From contig JAIWNF010000003.1 of assembly GCA_025093555.1 (NCBI GenBank), positions 62,001 to 126,000 of the forward strand: DNA of 64,000 nt, in the 5' to 3' direction. The notes under the pieces were generated by a model. It was not told the origin of the DNA and made no database searches. It saw nothing but the letters and a program-made list of their open reading frames with translations. The position numbers and the translations under genes were made by a program. Below are positions 24,426 through 35,116 of the stretch, in pieces. How positions within the stretch are numbered: the first letter of the stretch is position 1; each line of letters starts with the position of its first letter. This DNA is from Circinella umbellata (Eukaryota > Mucoromycota > Mucoromycetes > Mucorales > Lichtheimiaceae).

Positions 24426-25471
24426 ATGCCAACTGTAGGAGAACTTAATGCTGCTAGAGAGCAAAGAAACGCTGAGCGTAGAGTAGTTGTTAAGCAAGAG
24501 AATGCGTTGGAAATGGAGGATCGTATCCGTGCATTAGAAGCACAGAATGCCGATCTAGTAAACCGTGTGGAGGCGATGGGTGATATTATTGCCAGGCAGA
24601 TAATAACTCAACAAGTAGCACCCTCGGTTGTCAACCAAGTTAATACAGAAATACCTGTACAAAGTGTTCCAGTGGGTCGTGTGCCAACTCTCTCTGTAAG
24701 AAAATACGTCAATTTCTACTTAAATAAATATGTAAAAAAAATAAGCAGTTAGTAACATTATTGAGTATATAGGATGCCATCCGCAAACAGAACGAAGAAC
24801 TACGCACGGAAGGCTTCAATTAAGTGAGAAATACACGACTTCTCACAATCGTGCTGCACGTTCGAAGATCATGTCATATGTACAGGGTCTTCAGAGGTTC
24901 GAAATCTCTTCGGATGACTTGTCGAAAAAGGTGTACGCCCATTTTGACAACCAACGCACCAAGCAGCGACGTACGCCTGAACGTGCTGCCGCAAGAAAGA
25001 CGTCGAATCGTCGAAATGGTCGTCGTCATACGGTAAGTAATAAAAAGAAAAAATTATTAGTAACTTTTATTCTGACCCTTGAGTAGAAATACAAGAGAAG
25101 ACGTATTGCATTTGCACGTCATCAGGCAGAGTTGGAGTCTTGCTTCTCAGGTGGAGAGGCATTGCTCCAGCTCAAGTACATGTCTGATGAAGAAACTGAC
25201 GATGAGTACTCTGGTGGGATCGGAAAGCGTGTAGTAGTTAAGAGACTACAATGGTTGAATGAGAAGGTAAATATTTGTCACAATGATGCTTGGTTATAAG
25301 TTTATAGTGAATATTAACAAGTTGTTATAGGGAAAGAGATTTTTTGCTCGTCTCGATGAGTTGCACCCTCCTGCTCAGTCCGTTGGGTTGTTGAGAGTAG
25401 ATGGTGTGAGCAATGTTGTGTTGAGCGATGATGAACGACAACAGCTAGAAGAATGGGTTGTCAATCAATAA
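24426..25471 (+). CDS. TE-1 accessory protein: coiled coil plus basic region, unknown
   Basis: Exons 24426-24695, 24829-25032, 25087-25266 and 25331-25471, all in phase 0, give 264 aa. The N-terminal ~60 residues form a clear coiled coil (NAAREQRNAERR.., MEDRIRALEAQNADLVNRVE). A basic, Arg/Lys-rich middle follows (KQRRTPERAAARKTSNRRN then KYKRRRIAFARHQ). The C-terminus has an acidic patch (MSDEETDDEYSGG) and KRLQWLNEKGKRFFARLDEL..PPAQSVG. This last stretch resembles short C-terminal boxes of proteins accompanying fungal transposons, but I cannot name a family. The exon 2 start is the least certain: reading straight on from the nearer AG (24774) hits a stop, while the AG at 24827-24828 restores a long frame. 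A DNA-binding or transposition-helper role is inference from its place in TE-1. Confidence 0.6.
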
Positions 25472-26482
25472 AAAAAACGGCACAATTGTTTGTTGTGTTG
25501 ACAGAACGGAAGAAAAAAAAATTAAGGGGCTACCTGTAACATTTTTGAAAGAGTATGTGTGACTATACTCGTGAAGTAGTATTTTTTGGCTCGGATAACA
25601 TGTCTGAGGCCGAGGGAATTACATAATTAATTAATTTTTTTTGGATAAGTACTCTAAAGCGAAGCTTCAGAATACTTTTCAATCTTATATTTGCAATTTA
25701 TTCCAAAACATATTTATTGGTACAAATAATGAGATATGTAACTATTTATAAAAAAGGATATTGAAGTAATTAAGAATATAGAATTATATATAGAGTATAT
25801 ATGATGTAGCATAGAAGTGCTTGAATATTTATGATTGGTTATTATCGTTTTTGCATAATCGACGATTGTATTTACCATTGTAGTTAATATGGCCACACAA
25901 GGAGCATGCTGATTTTTGACGATATTTAGGCAAACCGACTCTCAATTCCGTATTACGGGTGCCATAATTTTTGGGTACTTCCATTTTTAGTAATAGAAGT
26001 AAAGGAGTCAATTTTCTAGTCAAGTAGAATGGAGGAAGTCGATGTTTGCTGCTTTAGCATTATTATCCTTTTACTATTTGATTTACATTGTCTTCTACTC
26101 TATTACTTCCTCTCTCTTTTGTTTCACTTGTAATTTTTGCTCTTCCGTTGACACACTCCTCTGATTTATTACGGTGTTGGAAGTTAAATTTCGCCACCAA
26201 AAATGAAAATGAGCCATGATTTTGAAAATGAGCTGCTATTTGAAAATGGGCCAAAATTAGATCAGCTATCGAAATTGAGTCATCTAATTTTGATATTGAG
26301 CCATATCAAATGAATATGAGCTATCAGACAATAAAAATGAATATAATGAAAATGAAGCGTAATAGTCTTTGTGCTTAATATTTATATGTATTTAAAAAAG
26401 AATAACTATATAATAAATGTATCTTTTATAATCCTTTTTCACCTGCCAAATAGCGGTCCCAAAAGGTTAATGAATGTTTGAT

Positions 26483-27697
26483 TCAAGCTTGACAATCTTC
26501 ACGGAAAATGTATTCTGATGCCCTTTTAATGGGATCACTTAATTTAGTATTAAGTCTTACTGAAGCAGGATCTTTGTTAACCACATCTTTAAGTTTCGAC
26601 CAAAATTCCTCAATAGGGTTCAAAAAAGGTGAGTATGGAGGGAGGTAAATAATCTCAAAACCACGTTCAGTAACCCAATTCTTAACATCAATTGTTTTAT
26701 GCATAGCAGCATTATCCAGAACAAGATATCGATATGAGATATCATGGGCTTCAATATTGGTAAGTACTTGTTCAATAAATTCCATAAAATTACTACTAGT
26801 TGTCCCTTTTTTAGATGCTGGATCATTAGCTTTTTTTTTTGTTTGTTGGTGCACAAGCCTCTAGTCTTGACAATGTGATGACACCATGCGCAGTAATAGC
26901 TCCTAATACACTGATGTTAGGTCCTTTTGTTTCCGTAGTAATTTTGCAAGGTGATCCAACGTCAGACCAACCTTGAGATCGATGCATATTTCTATTGGAC
27001 TCAGCCTTGTCAATGAAAATACATTCGGAAAAGAAGTTGATTCCAAGTGCTATCTATGCTGATACAGATTCATACCGTTGTAAAATATTTGCATCATCAT
27101 AACGAGCAGCAAGTTGACGAACTGTGCGCTTGTAAGTAAGATGGCATTTCTTGCGCATATGCTCATTAACAGCACGACTAGTAATATCCAAACCTTTAAA
27201 ATGCTGAACAAGTAAATTGGTAACATCATTACAACTGATTGTTGATTGTTCATGAATTTTTTCAAAGATAAAAACTGTATGCTCATCAGTAAGCTTTGAT
27301 TTAGCACCAGTCTTTTTAGATGAGCCTGGAAATATATCTTCACCATTGTTGTGTGCTTCCTTCCATTGATTAACACGCCGTTTAGCAGTTGAATAAGGCA
27401 AGGTAACTTTGCGTGCAGCAACACTAATTGACATCCCTTCAAACTCTTGTAATAAATTGATCATTTTTGCGACTTTAATATCATTCTTTGTATTGTATGA
27501 CCCACGAGGCTGACGTGAAGATGTATCATTACTATTAGTGGGTCCTTTGAGCTCTTTTTCTTTCTTTCTTTTTCCTCGTCTGTTTTCTGTCTGTAGTTGA
27601 TCCCTGCACCACCCTCCCAGTCCATATAGTTTTGGAAAAGTACTATTCTCTCTTTAGGAGCGGTGTTATTAGCATCAGTAGTACAATTATCTGCCAT
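26483..27697 (-). pseudogene. IS630/Tc1-like (DD34E) transposase of TE-1, broken
   Basis: Fragments read in order on the minus strand: an N-terminal part from 27697, a helix-turn-helix part (GMSISVAARKVTLPYSTAKRRVNQW), a second DNA-binding part (AVNEHMRKKCHLTYKRTV), then CIFIDKAES (first Asp), YLVLDNAAMHK (second Asp) and YLPPYSPFLNPIEEFW (Glu after 34 residues). Defects: a frame change in an AAAG-rich stretch near 27550, an in-frame TAG near 27053 (probably a former Trp or Gln codon), and a frame change in a nine-A run near 26830. All the breaks but the stop lie in homopolymer-like runs, so sequencing error could explain part of the damage. It is related to, but clearly different from, the intact transposase at 47602-48921. 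Confidence 0.8.
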
Positions 27698-28619
27698 AGT
27701 GATAATGAATATAAGATAAGTAGAGATAACGAAAAAAAGTGCCTTTCTTAAGATAAATCCACTGAGTATATATAAGATGTAACAGATAATTATTGTTTAT
27801 CAAAAATGCAAAGAATAAAAAATAAAAGTAAATAAATACTCCTTTTCATTGAGAGTATACACGATTTTTATGATATGTAACAAATAATTATTTGTTTATA
27901 CGTACATAATAAAAAGCAAAGTATAAGAAAATTCGAGTGCATACACAATTTCATACTATACAAAACAAAAGTCGGGGGACTATCTATAAGCAATAAAAAA
28001 AAGGGGGCCAAAAAAAAACACTGAAAAAAATAATTTTTGTGTAACTCGCTTATTTATTTACTTAATGATCCTAACAGCTTGATAATCCACTTTTCGCGCA
28101 GTGTTCAAGAGTAAGATGTTTCTGTAAAGATATCTTCATGTAGTTTTATAATTGACAGCGAGGCCAAAAAAATTCCATCTAACTTTATGATAACAACTTG
28201 TTCCGTAGGTTGTGTTTTGGATGGATTAAATACTACTTTTTCTTTTCGTTGTCGAACTCAGTAGCTAAACTACCACTTCCTGACACTGATAAGGTTGTGA
28301 GCGACTAATAAAAGAAAGTATCATGGGTAAGCCTATCATACTTCAGAACCGTAGGTATACTTAGTAACCTTCTCAATATTAATGACTAATATCAAGTACC
28401 CGACTTTACTATCAATCATCTACATCATCCCCATAACTAATGAATGGAAATCATATAAATACGGGTTGTAAATATTATTTTAAAGAAATAACTTTATTCT
28501 ACGTAGTTTCTAAATTATTATTAAAGATATATAACAAAGTCTCAAAGGATTTATACCTTGTCTGTTTTTATTTCCTACTCTTATCAAAATAACCAAATAT
28601 CACACTAGTAATAAAGAAA

Positions 28620-31600
28620 TTCAGTTATTAAACTAGTAAAAAGGTCAACTTGGGCCAACTTATTAACCAATCTATTCAACCTTTTTAAATGCGCCAGTTG
28701 CCGCAGACGAAGACAAAAATGTGGTATTAACCCACCCGACATGGTTTTCGTGAATACGACGAATACAGGATTATTATTCTTAATTTTCATTTTTACTATT
28801 AATAAAATTTTTTATTTTTATGCTCATTCCTCCCCCTTTATAAAAACAAGAAAAAATTGACTTCAGCTTTTGAAGGTATAAAGGAATTACAAAGTTTATT
28901 TTTATTTTGTTACTAAAAAAGGAAAATAAAGCGCGGCTCTTGGAGCTTATTACCACATTGACGTCTCAGGCGAAGTCAACAAGAATTGTTAAAGGAACGA
29001 CCAGCAATTAATTATATCATGTACTCGAGTGTGTCATCCATGGTCGTTTTTGCGCTCCATCCCTTTATTGATCTCGATTTCAATTTTGACGTATCTTTAT
29101 TTCTCAACTTGGCGTACCTTATTTTTTTTTCGCACAATGGACGGGATTATATGATAGTATATATGCCTGCGTCAAGCTGAAAGATAAAATTAAATAGGCC
29201 AAGCTTAAAAATAAAGTGCGTGTCAATTATTAAGAAAAGCACTAAATCCATTTTTTTTTGGAATTTTTGAAGTAATAATAATAGTACAACAACAACAAAA
29301 GAAATCAGTCGTGATTTTTACTTACTCTGTAGTAGTAACAAAGGAGGTGAACCTCTTACGTAGAATAAAATACGGTAGCTCTTTTTTTTATTGATATTAT
29401 GTATGGTGGGTCATAAGCTTATATATAATTGTGTGTGTGCGTTTGTTTATGTGAAGCAACAATAAAAGATGCAGGTTGCTATTCTTTGGTTTTCGTCTTT
29501 TTAATTTTCTGCCGCCATAAGATTGATATTGAACATTTAGAGAGTACTTGTGGTACCAATATAGTTATATATTATTGTTGAGAAACAAACATAGTATTAA
29601 GAGAAAAAAAAGACAAGTTGGAAAGATCCTCATTCTCATTGCATTTGTTAAAGATCCTTTTATAAATTCTATATATTATGGAAAAAGATTTAATATATTT
29701 TTTAATTAAAGGTTGCATTTATATATTTTATTGAAGATAGTGTTATGTGATAAATGGAAATATTATTACAAGTTTAAGAAGATATGTAAAATAAAGAAAA
29801 CTATTTATAAAGAAGGTATATCTTGGCCATAACTCAAAAAGAGTTACATTTTCGAGGGAGATCACAAAGAGATGCCACAAAAGTGACCCTCGATCTCTCT
29901 CGAAAAATCACTGGCCTTGGTAGAAACTCTCAATTTCGCCCCGGGACAAAATCGATTGTTTCTTGAAGTACTATCAGTGGGCACGGAAGCAATTTCGATA
30001 GCACTCCTTGTTGCCTTTACCTATAACGTACTAAGTGGCCATGGATTAGTACTTGGTTTTCACAAGGCTTTAAAATAGTGGCCGGGTCGGGAATATTCAG
30101 TTATGCCCGCAGGCAAAGCCGATTCATTCCCTAAAGTACTATCAGTGGGCACGGAAGCAATTTCGATAGCACTTTGTTGACTCGCTACCTATAACGCACT
30201 AAACGGCCATCATTAGCACTCGGTAAATCACAAGACTGCAAAAGTAGTGGCCGGGTGTTCGGAACGCTCAGTTTTGCCACGCCAAGCAAGGTTGATCCGT
30301 TCCTAAAGAAACTATCAGTGGGCACGGAAGCAATATCGATAGTACTTTGTTACCTCGCTACCTATAACGCACCAAGTGGCATGCAATAGTACTCGGTAAA
30401 CACAAGGCCAAAAAAATCCCAAAGTTCTCTGGGAAATCGTCCCAGTCGAGCTTGCCAGAACTTTATACCGGACAGGCGGAGCGCATTCCTATTATCCAAC
30501 TTTGGCCCAAAGACGTGAAACAATAATACTATTTTTTTCAATAATACCACTTACCTTTAAAAACTTCACCGAGGAGACGCAAAAGGAACCGCTTGATAGA
30601 TCTATAATCCAACTCTGACCTAAAGGAATCTATAGTATCATATTCTAATTATGTTTTTTTGAATAATATCACGTACCTTTGAGACCTTCACCGAGGAGAC
30701 GCCAAAGAATCCACTTGATAGATCTATAATCCTACTCTGACCTAAAGGAATCTAATAGTATCATATTTTAATTATGTTTTTTTTAAATAATATCACGTAC
30801 CTTTGAAACCTTCACCGAGGAGACGCCAAAGGAACCGCTTGATGATCTACAATCCAGCTCTGACCTAAAGGAATCTATAGTATCATATTCCAATTATGTT
30901 TTTTTCAATAATATCACGTACCTTTGAGACCTTCACCGAGGAGACGTCAAAGGAACCGCTTGATGGATCTACAATCCAACTCTGACCTAAAGGAATCTAT
31001 AATATCATATTCTAATTATGTTTTTTTTTAATTATATTACGTACCTTTGAGACCTTCACCGAGGAGACGCCAAAGGAACCGCTTGATGGATCTACAATCC
31101 AACTCTGACCTAAAGAAATCTATAGTATCATATTCTAACTATGTTTTTTTTTAATTATATCACGTACCTTTGAGACCTTCACCGAGGAGACGCCAAAGGA
31201 TCCACTTGATAGATCTTCAATCCAACTCTGACCTAAAGGAATCTATAGTATCATATTCTAATTATGTTTTTTTTAAATAATATCACGTACCTTTGAGACC
31301 TTCACCGAGGAGACGCCAAAGAATCCACTTGATAGGTCTATAATCCAACTCTGACCTAAAGGAATCTATAGTATCATATCCTAATTATATTTTTTTAAGT
31401 AATATCACGTACCTTTGAGATCTTCACCGAGGAGACGCCAAAGGATCCACTTGATAGATCTATAATCCAACTCTGACCCAAAGGCATGTGTAGTATCATA
31501 ACATAAATATGTTTTTTTCAAAAAAAAAAAAAAAAACATCACGTACCTTATGTACCACCCCCAACGTAAACTCCCAGTCATTTTGTTAAAGCTATATATA

Positions 31601-32630
31601 TAAAGAGCAGTAATTAGTAATTAGTTTGATTCATACAGCACCCTCTCTCTCATTCTTCATTCACACACACACAAACTAAAACAGGCACACACTGCCCCGT
31701 TTCGATGTCGCTGTGATTTTTCGACATACCGAAATGCAAAATCTCTCAACCACAGGACTTGTCATAGATAATTTGACAGACAATGGAGTTAGGAAAACCA
31801 ATAATGTTAAAACAAATGACTTTGCCAAAAAAAAAAATAGTTACTTTGTCACTATAGTAGGAGTAAAGGACATATTTTTTTTATAAGAAATGAGAAGATT
31901 AAAATAAAAATATGAGTTAGATAAAAATAAAATGGAGTTAGAAACAAATAAGACTGAAGCGTTGTCAAGGAAAAGAAATAAAACTTTGTTTTGTTACCAT
32001 AGATAAATTTCATAAAAGATAAAATTACGCGCTCTTCATTTCTATAAAAAAGAGAAAAAGAAAGGCTGATTAGCACGAAATAATAAAGGTAAAAAATAAT
32101 GGAGAAGGGTGGTTGGGGGAAGGGAGACATGAAGCACAAAACATGAGGAGGCGGTTAAACGAATTGTCAAAAGAAAAGTAACAATAGGAATGGTCGTTTT
32201 GCATAATGATATATGAAGGAAAATAGTTGGGTCTGAAAAGCCCTATTATCCAATGAGATTATTCCCTTTACAGATACGCTCCCAAATTCACGAATGCATA
32301 GATAATGAATAAAAAGTAATAGGAGTTGATTATGTAAGATTCTAAGAATATACCAATACATTTGTAGTTTTATGAAATTAAAGTCATTGGATTAAACATG
32401 GAGTAAATGCCTAATTGCATGTTTTTGAGAGATCTATTTAAGCTAAACTTTAAAAGGGCACTGTAATAATTAAACCTAAGAGCTGGTCGGTATGAAAGTA
32501 ATTCGTATAGTAACAGGTATGTAGACCAGAGGTTTTTTTTTTAAAAAAAAATTGTTTTAATAGGTCACCATGGCATTCAAAGATTTTTTGTACTTGAAGT
32601 TTTTTTTTTTATTCCATCATAATACCTGTG
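28620..32630. repeat. Duplicated module A, copy 2 (A2)
   Basis: Same layout as A1 with three ~165-bp repeats, an 8-unit 121-bp array and the conserved TATA-containing end. It also contains the ~330-bp segment missing from A1. It follows the S1 / inverted-repeat element / TE-1 assembly directly, as A3 follows S2, so S plus A was duplicated as one unit. It ends after GGCATTCAAAGATTTTTTGTA and a T run, where A2 and A3 diverge. Confidence 0.85.
30541..31530 (-). repeat. 121-bp array, 8 units (A2)
   Basis: Eight units of the same monomer as in A1. The 75-nt minus-strand block is kept in frame in seven; one unit (near 30845) has a single-base deletion inside the block and another changes GGC to GAC. 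The non-block part again carries the poly-T length variation. Confidence 0.75.
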
Positions 32631-32975
32631 AAAAAGGCCGTGTTGATCTTTTAATATTATATTTGTTACTCAACAACAACAATAATAAAAATAATAATAG
32701 TACTTGTGCTACAAGTAGTCCCTGATAAGCTCAATACTAGTCTTGTAGTAAGAAACAGAGTCAAAAAAAAAAGAAAACCAATGATTATTGAAAGAGTAAT
32801 ATTCTGCATCTTTTGTCGCTTCGCATATAAGCAAACGCACATACATATCTTTAAATGTATAGCTACAATAGTCGCTGTACATATAAGAAAAAGACTTTTT
32901 TATTGTTACTTTGTTATTATGTGCAGTACATGGTAAATCCAATAGTATATACAAAATTATATTTATATAGCATTA

Positions 32976-33240
32976 TCAAAAAACAAAAGAAGATGGTCTC
33001 GTATAAGGTAAAATACTATTAACTACTCTATCTTGAGCAATTGGATTTAATATTTCAATGAGCAAAGATTTCCCCCGTCGTGGTGCTGTCTCCTACATAA
33101 TAAACTCATACAATCTGCTATGAGTAAAAGAGGAATTCAGATTACGGGTATTAATACGTATATATCCCCTTTCGGAGACATACTGTTGCAGCAAAAAAAA
33201 AGGTTTATCATTCGGTCCTAACTGCTTCAAACAATATCAG
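32976..33240 (-). pseudogene. Gene relic of unknown family
   Basis: On the minus strand a protein-like stretch reads LKQLGPNDKP, then in another frame YVSERGYIRINTRNLNSSF..THSRLYEFIM, an in-frame TAG, and ETAPRRGKSLLIEILNPIAQ..DRVVNSILPYTRP before a TGA. Composition and the continuity across the stop point to a former coding exon carrying one frameshift and one nonsense change. I do not recognise the family. It lies just beyond the end of A2. Confidence 0.4.
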
Positions 33241-33886
33241 GAAACTTTAAAAACCCAAAGATGGGAAGGGGTATGTCGACTCAAGTAACTAGATGAAAAG
33301 TCTTTATTGAAAATGTGATACAGATTAGAGAAAGAGAGTAATGTGTATATAGATAATATAAAAATATTATTCAACCGTGGATATATATATATATATACGC
33401 TGTAGGTTATTTCAAGGAAACAAATAGCCCAAAACATTTAAAATTACCAATTGAAAAAAAAAGAGAGAGCGATGACCTGGTTATTTTTTTCGGAGACAAT
33501 AAAGTTGCATTTAATAATAAAATTTCCAAAACAAGAAAAAAAAATATCGGATCATCTTTCAAAGAAATTAATAGAACATAATTTTTGTATAGACCGCATA
33601 AGATAATCAAAATAAACATCAAATATATTGTATATAATATAATACGTATATAGGAAATAAAAAGAAAAAGGGTATGTGTCTATTGTACTATAGCAGATTT
33701 ATGCATATATATATAAACAAGTTACGATGATCATATGATGGGAGAAAATAAATACAGAAAAAATGTATAGGTATACAGAAAAATGAGTTACCGGAGAGAG
33801 AATGAATGAGAAACAAAAGGAAAACAATAGAAAAAAAAAATAATAATAATGAACGGATAATCAATTTTGAGTGAGATCGGAAAACT

Positions 33887-34660
33887 TTAATCTGTCAGGG
33901 CACAAGTCGTTGCCGATTTCCATGGGTATACCACCGGAATATTATTATTTTTATATGTTTTTATGTTTGTCAATGGAAGCTCGTTTATCCGTGCATTCAA
34001 TACATTAGGATCAAGGAGATCCAGATCACATTCAAACGTCTTTGGAATAATTATACATGATGATGGTTCTTTTTGAATGACTTGATATTGTAATTGCCAT
34101 GCACACGAATAAGCTGTCCTTTTGTTTTCTTCATAATTGTTGCTATTGCCTGGATACTGGACAGAATAGTCCATTTCTTGCTGTTGTTTGATGGGTAAAG
34201 ATGTTGGCATGACAACCGCTTTTTTATAAGAAACACTATGTATCCTACGATCTTCCATTCCTGATGGTGATAAAACAATAGTTAATCCATCAATAATAGG
34301 TGCTTCAGAAGAAGAAGAAGAATCCGTATTAAATGTAAGTTGTTGTTGATGGGCTGTTGAATTTTTTCTTGCAGTAAAAACAAGTTTTCCTCGTTCTCTG
34401 TCGTAATTGAACCATTCAAAATCCATTGGTTTATGTCCAACAAGACCTGGTTGTTCAATCCATAAACGAATTTTAGAATGTGACATATGTTGTGATGTTA
34501 ACCGTGGAAAAGCAAGTGCATGGAATAAACGAGAGCAACGACACAGTTGAAATAAGGATGAATTATCAGCAAATGTGAATATATGATCGATTAATTCGAT
34601 TGGAATCATAGTAGCAGGAATAATTGTCATGAAATCTAATTTCATTGTTGTCAAAAACAA
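33887..34660 (-). CDS. F-box protein
   Basis: Single-exon frame of 257 codons. Residues ~19-55 (IPIELIDHIFTFADNSSLFQLCRCSRLFHALAFPRL) match the F-box pattern, the Skp1-binding motif of SCF ubiquitin ligases. The rest (RIWIEQPG.., a run of Ser, EECDLDLLDPNVLNARINELPL) has no repeat domain such as LRR or WD40 that I can see, so the substrate is unknown. Two further in-frame Met codons (MKLDF, MIPIEL) lie downstream of the first; MKLDF or the first Met seem equally likely. It is transcribed in the same direction as the EAF3-like gene upstream, with about 450 bp between them. Confidence 0.75.
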   Translation of the reverse strand: MFLTTMKLDFMTIIPATMIPIELIDHIFTFADNSSLFQLCRCSRLFHALAFPRLTSQHMSHSKIRLWIEQPGLVGHKPMDFEWFNYDRERGKLVFTARKNSTAHQQQLTFNTDSSSSSEAPIIDGLTIVLSPSGMEDRRIHSVSYKKAVVMPTSLPIKQQQEMDYSVQYPGNSNNYEENKRTAYSCAWQLQYQVIQKEPSSCIIIPKTFECDLDLLDPNVLNARINELPLTNIKTYKNNNIPVVYPWKSATTCALTD

Positions 34661-35116
34661 AATAGTGTATTAATATATTATATTTTGATTTAAAAGAAAA
34701 TAGTATTTAGAAATAATTTACCTTTATTTATTGATAAGAACAAATGAAACAAAAAAGTTTTTGATAAAGAAAAGAAAGAAACTAGATGATAGCGTGGTAT
34801 TTATTTATGTTAAATAAAAGTTAAGGAGATGCAAATGTGAGAAAAGAGCGGAGAGAAGAGGATGATGAAATTAGTAGAAAAATTATTATATAGTAAATAT
34901 AATGTGGGGGAGGAGAAGAACGGAAGGATAGATTTCGTTATCAACAGCGATCAGTGAGGAGACATTTCTGTATTTATATGTGCATTATCTTAAATTTGTG
35001 TGAGTGTGTGTATAATTATATATAAGCGTGTGTGTGCGTGTGTGTGTGTGTAATGTGCCTGGTGTTGTTGGATCGGAACAAGGTAGAAAAAAAGGATGAT
35101 ATCATTTGTGTATAAT

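Larger units (their letters stand above)
23208..28103. mobile_element. TE-1: 4,896-bp two-gene DNA transposon with CACTG ends and TTC target duplication
   Basis: The ends are inverted: CACTGGGCGCGAAG... at the left and, inverted, CACTGCGCGAAAAG... at the right. 23 of the first 27 positions match and the last ten (ATTATCAAGC) are identical. TTC flanks both sides (23205-23207, 28104-28106), and the duplicate locus at 40815-40830 reads ..ATATCTTCAAGAG.. uninterrupted, so the insertion is exact. Subterminal copies of GCTTGATAA occur in both orientations near the left end and again at the right end, which are likely transposase sites. It carries a four-exon plus-strand gene and, convergent to it, a broken IS630/Tc1-like transposase. 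CACTG ends and a 3-bp duplication are not those of TA-inserting IS630/Tc1 elements, so nesting or a new lineage must be considered. Confidence 0.8.
22607..28307. mobile_element. Small inverted-repeat element (MITE-like), copy 1, split by TE-1
   Basis: TAGTCGCTCACAAC at 22607-22620 is matched by its inverse GTTGTGAGCGACTA at 28294-28307. If the outer TA is a target duplication, the ends are GTCGCTCACAAC, as in a non-autonomous Tc1/mariner-like element. Without TE-1 the unit is about 0.8 kb and has no coding capacity. The same unit without TE-1 lies at 40198-41242. It forms the junction between S and A in both duplicates. Confidence 0.45.

Noticed and set aside
24426..25471. TE-1 accessory gene as a lone exon stopping after ..GFN
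   Set aside because: Using the nearer AG leads to an immediate stop; the later AG (24827-24828) joins a long conserved-looking frame and all other exons in phase 0.
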